Origin: Pseudomonas sp. RIT-562
Lineage (GTDB): Bacteria > Pseudomonadota > Gammaproteobacteria > Pseudomonadales > Pseudomonadaceae
NCBI RefSeq assembly: GCF_026241895.1
Contig: NZ_JAPJIV010000001.1
Span: 248,001 to 312,000 of the forward strand
Direction: 5' to 3'
DNA length: 64,000 nt
Positions 57,456-64,000 of this stretch are shown here, piece by piece. A program made the translations under genes and the position numbers. The first letter of the stretch is position 1. Each line of letters opens with the position of its first letter. The notes under the pieces are model-generated. The model was not told where the DNA came from. It did no database searches and saw nothing but the letters and a program-made list of their open reading frames with translations.

Positions 57456-58202
57456 ATGTGCCTCATTGTTTTTGCCTGGCGACCGGGCCACGCCCAGCCG
57501 CTTATCGTGGCGGCCAACCGCGACGAGTTCTACGCACGTCCCAGCCTGCCTCTGGCCCAATGGCCGCATGCGCCCCACGTACACGCCGGTCGAGACCTGG
57601 AAGCCGGTGGCACCTGGTTGGGTATCGGCGCCAACGGCCGCTTCGCCGCGCTGACCAATATTCGCGACCCACATCAGCCGCCAGCGCGTAAATCACGCGG
57701 CGAACTGGTCGCGCGATTTCTCAGTGGCGACATGCCAATCGATGATTATTTGACCGACGTTATCGGACGTTCGGTTGAATATGCCGGGTTTAACCTGTTA
57801 CTGGGCAACAGTCATGAGCTGTGGCATTTCAATGCCCGGGAGTCCGAGGCGGTGATGCTGCAGCCGGGCGTCTATGGGTTATCCAACGCCGGACTCGACA
57901 CCCCTTGGCCGAAGTTGCTCAAGGCCCGGGCGGCACTGGAATCAGTGCTAGAGGACCCGCAGCCCGACGCCCTGCTCGCCCTGCTGAACGACTCGCAGCC
58001 AGCGGACTTTTCCGAGCTGCCGGATACGGGCGTGGGGCTGGCGACCGAGACGTTGCTGTCGAGCGTGTTTATTGCCAGCCCGACGTACGGCACGCGGGCG
58101 AGTACGGCGTTGATCGTGCAGGCGGATGGCACGCGGCTGATGGTTGAGAGGAGTTTTGGCCCGTATGGGGGGCGGTTGGGGGAGGTTGAGCTTAAGGTTT
58201 AG
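57456..58202 (+). CDS. NRDE (TANGO2-like) family protein
   Basis: A 248-residue protein beginning MCLIVFAWRP, with the name-giving NRDE motif at residues 21-24 (VAANRDEFYARP). Related proteins of the Ntn-hydrolase-like fold use Cys2 after Met removal. The role in bacteria is unclear, with heme or lipid links proposed for eukaryotic TANGO2. The ATG at 57456 is supported by the conserved MCL start. Confidence 0.85.
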   Translation: MCLIVFAWRPGHAQPLIVAANRDEFYARPSLPLAQWPHAPHVHAGRDLEAGGTWLGIGANGRFAALTNIRDPHQPPARKSRGELVARFLSGDMPIDDYLTDVIGRSVEYAGFNLLLGNSHELWHFNARESEAVMLQPGVYGLSNAGLDTPWPKLLKARAALESVLEDPQPDALLALLNDSQPADFSELPDTGVGLATETLLSSVFIASPTYGTRASTALIVQADGTRLMVERSFGPYGGRLGEVELKV

Positions 58203-58226
58203 ATTTGCGCTGTGAGGCCTGGCGCT

Positions 58227-58301
58227 ATCGCCGGCAAGCCGGCTCCTACGGGAGATCTGTGTCGTTCACACATCCATTGTAGGAGCCGGCTTGCCGGCGA
58301 T
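58227..58301. repeat. REP-like inverted pair (GTAGGAGCCGGCTTGCCGGCGAT family)
   Basis: Facing units ATCGCCGGCAAGCCGGCTCC and GGAGCCGGCTTGCCGGCGAT lie between the convergent NRDE gene and ptsP. Confidence 0.9.
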
Positions 58302-58316
58302 GAGGCCATCAACCGT

Positions 58317-60596
58317 TTAGAGAACCTTGGCAGTCGCCGGATTGTTGATCCGCGCCAACCCCAGGTTTTTCAAGGCCAGCTGCAGCGAGCTGTGAATAAC
58401 CTGCGGGTTGTCGATGGTCATCAGCTCCGCCAGTAATTCCTTGGCCTTGCTCAGATTGATCTGGCGCAGCATCCACTTCACCTTCGGCAAGTTGGTGGCG
58501 TTCATCGACAGGCTGTCGAAACCCATCGCCATCAACAACACCGCAGCGGCAGGATCACCGGCCATCTCGCCGCAGATGCTCACGGGCTTGCCTTCGGCAT
58601 GGGCATCACGCACCACGTTCTGCAGGGCCTGAAGCACTGCCGGGTGCAGGTAATCGTAGAGGTCGGCAACCCGCGGGTTGTTGCGATCGACCGCCAGCAG
58701 GTACTGGGTCAGGTCATTCGAACCAACCGAAAGGAAGTCGACTTGCCGCGCCAGCTCCTTGGTCTGGTACACCGCGGCCGGAATCTCGATCATCACGCCA
58801 ATCGGCGGCATGGGTACATCCGTGCCTTCGTCGCGCACTTCGCCCCAGGCACGATGGATCAGGTGCAGGGCCTCTTCGAGTTCGTGAGTGCCGGAGATCA
58901 TCGGCAACAGGATTCGCAGGTTGTTCAGGCCTTCGCTGGCCTTGAGCATCGCCCGGGTCTGCACCAGGAAAATTTCCGGGTGGTCGAGGGTGACGCGAAT
59001 GCCGCGCCAGCCGAGGAACGGGTTGTCTTCCTTGATCGGGAAGTACGACAGCGACTTGTCCCCGCCGATGTCCAGGCTGCGCATGGTGACCGGTTGTGGA
59101 TGGAAGGCGGCGAGCTGCTCGCGATAGATCGCCAGCTGCTCCTTTTCGCTGGGGAAGCGCTGGTTGATCATGAACGGCACTTCGGTGCGGTACAGGCCGA
59201 CGCCCTCGGCGCCGCGCTTCTGTGCCCGCGCCACGTCCGCCAGCAGGCCGGTGTTGACCCACAGCGGCATGCGGTGGCCGTCGAGGGTCACGCACGGCAG
59301 GTCGCGCAGGGAATCGAGACCCAGGGCCAGTTGCTTCTCTTCTTCCACCACCTCGGCGAATTGCTTGCGCAGTACATCGCTAGGGTTGGTGTAGACCTCA
59401 CCGCGGTTACCGTCGACGATCAGCTCGATGCCGTCGACCTTGGCATAAGGCAGGTCGACCAGGCCCATCACCGTCGGAATGCCCATGGCCCGGGCCAGGA
59501 TCGCGACGTGGGAGTTACCCGAACCCAGTACCGAAACCAGGCCCACCAGCGTGCCTTCCGGAACCTCGCCGAGCATCGCCGGCGTCAGTTCTTCGCTGAC
59601 CAGAATGGTTTTTTCCGGGTAGACCAGGTTTTGCTGGCGCTCTTCCTGCAGGTAGGCCAGCAGGCGGCGACCGAGATCTTTGACGTCGGACGCGCGCTCA
59701 CGCAGATAGGCGTCGTCCATCAGTTCGAAACGGTTGACGTGATCGGTGACGACTTGGCGCAAGGCACCCTGGGCCCACTGACCGGTCTTGATCACCGTGG
59801 TGACTTCGCTACCCAGGGCAGCATCGTCGAGCATCATCAGGTAGACGTCGAACAGCGCGCGCTCTTCCGGTCGCAGCTGGGTCGCAAGCTTGGCCGATAA
59901 GGCCCGCATGTCGGCCCGCACGCCTTCAATGGCGGTCTTGAACAGCCCAAGTTCGGCATTGATGTCGGTAATGGTCTTGTCCGGTACCACATCGAGGTCC
60001 GCCGGTGGCAGCATGACCACTGCAGTACCGACCGCCGCACCCGGGGAACCTGGCACACCGACGAACTTTGCCTCCTGGATGCCCTTGCCCTGGCGCCCCA
60101 GCCCGCGGATCGAGCCGGTGGCCTCGGCGTGGGCGATTACGCCGGCGAGTTGCGCACTCATGGTCACGAGGAAGGCTTCTTCACCCTCATCGAACTGGCG
60201 GCGTTCTTTCTGTTGGATAACCAGCACGCCGACGACTCGGCGGTGGTGGATGATCGGCGCTCCGAGGAAGGAGGCGTAGCGCTCTTCCCCGGTCTCGGCG
60301 AAGTAACGGTAGCGCGGGTGATCCGCAGCGTTTTCGAGGTTCAGGGGTTCTTCACGCGTACCGACCAGGCCCACCAGACCTTCGTTCGGCGCCATGCTGA
60401 CCTTGCCGATCGAGCGCTTGTTCAAGCCCTCGGTGGCCATCAGCACAAAGCGGTTGGTCTCAGGGTCGAGCAGGTAGACCGAGCAGACCTGGCTGCCCAT
60501 GGCCTCTTTGACGCGCAACACAATAATCCCCAACGCCGCCTTGAGATCCTTGGCGGAGTTAACTTCCTGGACGATCTTGCGCAGCGTATTGAGCAT
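58317..60596 (-). CDS. ptsP: PtsP, enzyme I of the nitrogen phosphotransferase system
   Basis: A 759-residue protein with an N-terminal GAF domain (about residues 1-160), the swivelling phosphohistidine domain and a PEP-binding barrel. The phosphorylated His is in LGSGNSHVAILARAMGIPT (near residue 357). The C-terminal signature is SICGEMAGDP. PtsP passes phosphate from PEP to NPr and PtsN, a regulatory chain in nitrogen/carbon balance and polyhydroxyalkanoate control in Pseudomonas. It follows rppH by 22 bp, the classic rppH-ptsP operon. Confidence 0.95.
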   Translation of the reverse strand: MLNTLRKIVQEVNSAKDLKAALGIIVLRVKEAMGSQVCSVYLLDPETNRFVLMATEGLNKRSIGKVSMAPNEGLVGLVGTREEPLNLENAADHPRYRYFAETGEERYASFLGAPIIHHRRVVGVLVIQQKERRQFDEGEEAFLVTMSAQLAGVIAHAEATGSIRGLGRQGKGIQEAKFVGVPGSPGAAVGTAVVMLPPADLDVVPDKTITDINAELGLFKTAIEGVRADMRALSAKLATQLRPEERALFDVYLMMLDDAALGSEVTTVIKTGQWAQGALRQVVTDHVNRFELMDDAYLRERASDVKDLGRRLLAYLQEERQQNLVYPEKTILVSEELTPAMLGEVPEGTLVGLVSVLGSGNSHVAILARAMGIPTVMGLVDLPYAKVDGIELIVDGNRGEVYTNPSDVLRKQFAEVVEEEKQLALGLDSLRDLPCVTLDGHRMPLWVNTGLLADVARAQKRGAEGVGLYRTEVPFMINQRFPSEKEQLAIYREQLAAFHPQPVTMRSLDIGGDKSLSYFPIKEDNPFLGWRGIRVTLDHPEIFLVQTRAMLKASEGLNNLRILLPMISGTHELEEALHLIHRAWGEVRDEGTDVPMPPIGVMIEIPAAVYQTKELARQVDFLSVGSNDLTQYLLAVDRNNPRVADLYDYLHPAVLQALQNVVRDAHAEGKPVSICGEMAGDPAAAVLLMAMGFDSLSMNATNLPKVKWMLRQINLSKAKELLAELMTIDNPQVIHSSLQLALKNLGLARINNPATAKVL

Positions 60597-60618
60597 GGCT
60601 CGGGGTCGAACTCCGTCG

Positions 60619-61098
60619 TCAGTCGCGCGTTAAAAGGCGCGGGGCAAGCTCTTTGAGAGCGCGTCGATACACCTCGCGCTTGAATGTCACCACCTGGCCC
60701 AACGGATACCAATAACTGACCCAGCGCCAGCCATCGAACTCCGGTTTACCGGTCAAATCCATCCGCACCCGCTGCTCGTTGGAGATCAGGCGCAAGAGAA
60801 ACCATTTCTGCTTCTGGCCGATGCACAGCGGTTGGCTGTGAGTCCTGACCAGACGTTGCGGCAAACGATAGCGCAACCAGCCCCGGGTACAGGCGAGAAT
60901 TTCAACATCTTCGCGTTCCAGGCCCACTTCTTCGTTCAACTCGCGGTACAAGGCGTCTTCCGGCGTCTCCTGGGGATTGATTCCACCCTGGGGAAACTGC
61001 CAGGCATCTTGATTGATACGGCGAGCCCATAGCACCTGTCCGGCATCATTCGTGAGAATGATCCCGACATTGGGGCGGAAACCATCGGGGTCGATCAC
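60619..61098 (-). CDS. rppH: RNA pyrophosphohydrolase RppH
   Basis: A 159-residue Nudix hydrolase that removes pyrophosphate from 5'-triphosphate mRNA ends to start decay. The Nudix box runs from Gly38 ([16 protein letters not shown], then LNEEVGL). The start is the GTG at 61098 giving [13 protein letters not shown], the family N-terminus; the longer open frame to 61158 is not conserved. Confidence 0.93.
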   Translation of the reverse strand: MIDPDGFRPNVGIILTNDAGQVLWARRINQDAWQFPQGGINPQETPEDALYRELNEEVGLEREDVEILACTRGWLRYRLPQRLVRTHSQPLCIGQKQKWFLLRLISNEQRVRMDLTGKPEFDGWRWVSYWYPLGQVVTFKREVYRRALKELAPRLLTRD

Positions 61099-61241
61099 GG
61101 CAACAACCTCGCAAACGCATGTCGTCGCATTGTTCCACAAAGGTTGTGAAGGCAGCAACGAGCCGGCCTACCTTATGTGCACTCTTGTGAAAAGTCCGTA
61201 TTCTGGACACCTTTCTACAGACTTTTCAGCGAGTAACTGCA

Positions 61242-61898
61242 ATGCGGCTGGCTTTATTCGACTTGGACAACACCCTTCTGGGCGGCGACAGCGACCACGC
61301 CTGGGGCGATTACCTGTGCGAACGCGGGTTCCTCGACGCGGTTGCCTACAAGACTCGCAACGACGAGTTCTACCAGGATTACCTGGCCGGCAAGCTCGAT
61401 AACGCCGCCTACCTGAACTTTTGCCTGGAAGTCCTGGGCCGCACCGAAATGGCTACGCTGGCGCAGTGGCACCTGGACTACATGCGCGACTGCATCGAAC
61501 CCATCATGCTGCCCAAGGCGATCGAACTGCTGGCCAAGCATCGCGCAGCGGGTGACAAGCTGGTGATCATCACCGCGACCAATCGCTTCGTGACGGCCCC
61601 CATCGCCGAGCGCCTGGGGGTTGAAACACTGATTGCGACCGAGTGCGAAATGGTCGACGGTCGTTACACCGGGCGCAGCACCGACGTGCCGTGCTTCCGT
61701 GAAGGCAAGGTCACCCGCCTGAATCGCTGGCTGGAAGAGACCGGGCATTCGCTGGAAGACAGTTATTTCTACAGCGACTCGATGAATGATCTGCCGTTGC
61801 TGGAGCAGGTGGCGAATCCGGTGGCGGTGGATCCGGATCCGAATTTGCGCGCAGAGGCAGAGAAGCGTGGTTGGCCGGTGATTACTCTGCGCGACTGA
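61242..61898 (+). CDS. HAD-IB family phosphatase
   Basis: A 218-residue HAD hydrolase. Motif I is [13 protein letters not shown] with Asp7 and Asp9, motif II is VIITATNRF, and the C-terminal motif is [13 protein letters not shown]. This is subfamily IB, next to phosphoserine-phosphatase-like enzymes. In Pseudomonas members near rppH are often labelled histidinol-phosphatase-like. The exact substrate is not known. Divergent from rppH. Confidence 0.87.
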   Translation: MRLALFDLDNTLLGGDSDHAWGDYLCERGFLDAVAYKTRNDEFYQDYLAGKLDNAAYLNFCLEVLGRTEMATLAQWHLDYMRDCIEPIMLPKAIELLAKHRAAGDKLVIITATNRFVTAPIAERLGVETLIATECEMVDGRYTGRSTDVPCFREGKVTRLNRWLEETGHSLEDSYFYSDSMNDLPLLEQVANPVAVDPDPNLRAEAEKRGWPVITLRD

Positions 61899-61904
61899 AA
61901 CCGC

Positions 61905-61970
61905 CTTCGCGAGCAAGCCCGCTCCCACATTGGAATGCATTCCCCTGTAGGAGTGAGCCTGCTCGCGATC
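61905..61970. repeat. Mixed REP pair
   Basis: A unit TTCGCGAGCAAGCCCGCTCC faces a unit of the other family, GGAGTGAGCCTGCTCGCGAT. They lie between the HAD gene and the DUF2269 gene. Mixed pairs like this also occur at 17731-17790. Confidence 0.85.
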
Positions 61971-61991
61971 GGGTCGATGCGGTTTTAAGCC

Positions 61992-62417
61992 TTAAACAGG
62001 CTTGGCGCCCATCAACCCCGCAATCGCGATAAAGCAGACAAAGCTGAACAGTGCGAGGGCAAAGGTGAACTTGCCATTGCCTGCCGGAGCAGTTCGTAGC
62101 CGATTCAACCGCACCACCAACCAGAACCACGCCAGCGCCGCCACGGTATAAAGCACACTGGAGGCCAGCAACCACGTCTGCCCCAGCGGCCAGCCCACCA
62201 GATGCACCATCCACCAGCCGGTGAACGGCATGCTCAATAAAGCCACGCCCATCAGCACCCAGACAAACACTCGCGGGCGCTGCAGGGTCCGCGCGGGCGC
62301 CGTTGCGTCACCATTACGCCGGGTGCGCCAAACCCAGATCGCCAGCCCCAGCGCGCTGAGCAACAGCAGTGCGGTCGCTACCATGTGCGCCATTTTCAAG
62401 GCGGTTAACGTTTCCAT
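61992..62417 (-). CDS. DUF2269 family membrane protein
   Basis: A 141-residue protein with four membrane helices (near residues 8-28, 50-70, 80-102 and 117-137). The N-terminal METLTALKMAHMVATALLLLS and the central WWMVHLVGWPLGQTWLL segment place it with DUF2269. Function unknown. It ends convergently with the HAD gene and is downstream of ilvA on the same strand (39 bp). Confidence 0.75.
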   Translation of the reverse strand: METLTALKMAHMVATALLLLSALGLAIWVWRTRRNGDATAPARTLQRPRVFVWVLMGVALLSMPFTGWWMVHLVGWPLGQTWLLASSVLYTVAALAWFWLVVRLNRLRTAPAGNGKFTFALALFSFVCFIAIAGLMGAKPV

Positions 62418-62456
62418 TGTCCGGTTTCCTTATGACCTGCCCATCAGCGTAGCCCC

Positions 62457-63971
62457 TCAGCCGAGAAACAGCAGGTAGGCCGGGTTGTCGCTTTCGTCCC
62501 AGTATGGGTAACCGATTTCTTCAAGCGCCGCCGGCACCAGATGACGCTCGTCATGCGGCACCTGCAGCCCCGCGACGACACGGCCATCCGCAGCACCGTG
62601 GTTGCGATAGTGGAACATCGAAATGTTCCAGCGCCCGCCCAGCTTGTTGAGGAAGTTGAACAGCGCACCCGGGCGCTCCGGAAACTCGAATCGCAGGATG
62701 ACTTCGTCAACCACATGCGCCGCACGACCGCCGACCATGTGGCGGATATGCAACTTGGCCAGCTCGTTGTCGGTCAGGTCGAGGACTGGGAAGCCCTGCT
62801 CGCCGAGGCTGGCGATTAACGCACTGCGCGGATCGGTGTCCGGATGGGTTTGCACCCCGACAAAGATGTGCGCTTCGCTGCCGGTGTTGTAGCGGTAGTT
62901 GAATTCGGTGATCTGGCGCTTGCCGATGGCTTCGCAGAACGCCTTGAAGCTGCCTGGTTTCTCGGGGATGGTCACGGCGATGATGGCTTCGCGGCCTTCG
63001 CCCAGCTCGGCCCGCTCGGCGACGTGGCGCAGGCGGTCGAAGTTGACGTTGGCGCCGGAGTCGATGGCCACGAAGGTATGGCCGGTAACGCCGTGGTGTT
63101 CGACGTACTTCTTGATCCCGGCCACGCCCAAGGCGCCAGCGGGCTCGGTGATGGAGCGGGTGTCGTCGTAGATATCCTTGATGGCCGCACAGATTTCGTC
63201 AGTGCTGACCGTGATCACTTCATCGACATGATCCTTGCAGATGTCGAATGTGTGCTGGCCGATCTGCGCCACCGCCACACCGTCGGCGAAGATCCCCACC
63301 GTGGGCAACACCACGCGTTCACCGGCGGCCATCGCGGCCTGCAGGCAGTTGGAATCGTCGGGCTCGACGCCGATGATCCTGATTTCCGGCCGCAGGTATT
63401 TAACGTACGCCGCAATACCGGCGATCAGGCCACCGCCGCCCACCGGAACGAAAATCGCATCCAGGCGCCCCGGGTGTTGGCGCAGAATCTCCATGGCCAC
63501 CGTGCCCTGCCCGGCAATGGTGTGGGGATCGTCGTAAGGGTGAATGTAGACATAGCCTTTTTCGTCGACCAGTTTCAGCGAGTAGGCCAGCGCTTCCGGG
63601 AACGAATCTCCGTGCAACACGACTTTGCCGCCGCGCGAGCGCACGCCTTCGACCTTGATTTCCGGGGTGGTCTTGGGCATCACGATGGTCGCCTTGACCC
63701 CCAGCACCTTGGCGGCCAGGGCCAGGCCCTGGGCATGGTTGCCGGCAGACGCGGTAACTACACCGCGCGCGCGCTCTTCGTCGCTCAGCTGGGTGAGCTT
63801 GTTATAAGCGCCGCGAATCTTGAACGAGAACACCGGCTGCAGGTCTTCGCGCTTCAGCCAAATATTGTTGCCCAGCCGCTCGGAGAGCTGGCGAGCAGTC
63901 TGCAATGGAGTTTCTACGGCAACGTCATAAACGCGCGAGGTGAGGATCTTCTTGACGTACTGTTCGAGCAT
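62457..63971 (-). CDS. ilvA: Threonine ammonia-lyase, biosynthetic IlvA
   Basis: A 504-residue PLP enzyme that deaminates threonine to 2-oxobutyrate, the first step to isoleucine. The PLP lysine is Lys51 in FSFKIRGAYNKL and the phosphate-binding glycine loop is VPVGGGGLIAG. Two C-terminal ACT-like regulatory domains (from about residue 325, VTIPEKPGSFKAFCEAIGKR, and LRFEFPERPGALFNFLNKLG) give feedback control by isoleucine, so this is the long biosynthetic form. The start at 63971 is inside the window, so the gene is complete. Confidence 0.96.
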   Translation of the reverse strand: MLEQYVKKILTSRVYDVAVETPLQTARQLSERLGNNIWLKREDLQPVFSFKIRGAYNKLTQLSDEERARGVVTASAGNHAQGLALAAKVLGVKATIVMPKTTPEIKVEGVRSRGGKVVLHGDSFPEALAYSLKLVDEKGYVYIHPYDDPHTIAGQGTVAMEILRQHPGRLDAIFVPVGGGGLIAGIAAYVKYLRPEIRIIGVEPDDSNCLQAAMAAGERVVLPTVGIFADGVAVAQIGQHTFDICKDHVDEVITVSTDEICAAIKDIYDDTRSITEPAGALGVAGIKKYVEHHGVTGHTFVAIDSGANVNFDRLRHVAERAELGEGREAIIAVTIPEKPGSFKAFCEAIGKRQITEFNYRYNTGSEAHIFVGVQTHPDTDPRSALIASLGEQGFPVLDLTDNELAKLHIRHMVGGRAAHVVDEVILRFEFPERPGALFNFLNKLGGRWNISMFHYRNHGAADGRVVAGLQVPHDERHLVPAALEEIGYPYWDESDNPAYLLFLG

Positions 63972-64000
63972 CGGAAAGCATCACTGAGCGGGTTGGGCAG

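Noticed and set aside
58599..59900. Plus-strand open frame of 433 codons opposite ptsP
   Set aside because: Shadow of ptsP; composition is that of a reverse-complement reading of a GC-rich gene.

Overview
The window is a chromosomal segment of a Pseudomonas of the P. fluorescens/P. putida type. The evidence is the high-GC coding style, the many intergenic REP-like inverted repeats (cores such as GGGAGCGGGCTTGCTCGCG) and a housekeeping gene order shared with other Pseudomonas. Examples are hemW, trmB, thiGS, mtgA, rpoH, ftsXEY, rsmD, the lao locus, coaD, ferredoxin, mutM, ilvD, folA, lgt-thyA, ptsP-rppH and ilvA.

Layout. 1-13.9 kb: a 5'-truncated hemW, a DUF3392 protein, trmB, thiG-thiS, a DUF423 protein, mtgA, rpoH, the ftsY-ftsE-ftsX operon (minus strand), a pair of M16 peptidase-family genes with rsmD, and a YheT-type hydrolase. 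14-19.4 kb: a sulfurtransferase and the long-chain alcohol/aldehyde oxidation locus laoR / laoC-laoB-laoA with a probable operator. 19.5-34.5 kb: coaD, ferredoxin, mutM, an HDOD protein, pfpI, an rRNA methyltransferase, an MFS exporter, ilvD, phosphorylcholine phosphatase, a cystine-type symporter, folA and a DUF2868/DUF3482 GTPase pair. 34.5-41.3 kb: a phosphonate (2-aminoethylphosphonate family) cluster with an ABC importer, a FAD oxidoreductase, a PhnZ-type diiron oxygenase and a LysR regulator. 41.3-44.2 kb: cadA and cadR, divergent over a MerR-type operator.

44.25-55.0 kb is an accessory island, visibly AT-richer than its flanks. Its right edge lies inside the native thymidylate synthase gene. 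That gene is cut immediately after the catalytic PPCH motif, and the island supplies a complete foreign thyA whose start overlaps the stop of the broken copy. Downstream of the replacement thyA, all on the minus strand and tightly packed, are a HIT protein, an APH-like kinase and a ThiL/AIR-synthase-like protein. These are followed by a DNA methyltransferase, a phosphoribosyltransferase-like protein, an ORC/CDC6-like AAA ATPase and an unknown Rossmann-like protein. A good LexA-box match lies ahead of the methyltransferase. A 13-bp direct repeat brackets this eight-gene block. A broken beta-trefoil gene occupies the left part of the island. No recombinase or transposase was recognised. This island is the most likely site of an undescribed system, probably genome defence or nucleotide-based conflict.

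55.6-64 kb returns to core genome: lgt, a TauE-type permease, an NRDE protein, ptsP-rppH, a HAD-IB phosphatase, a DUF2269 membrane protein and ilvA. No tRNA, rRNA or CRISPR array was seen. All assignments come from reading the sequence and from memory of the families; no search was run.
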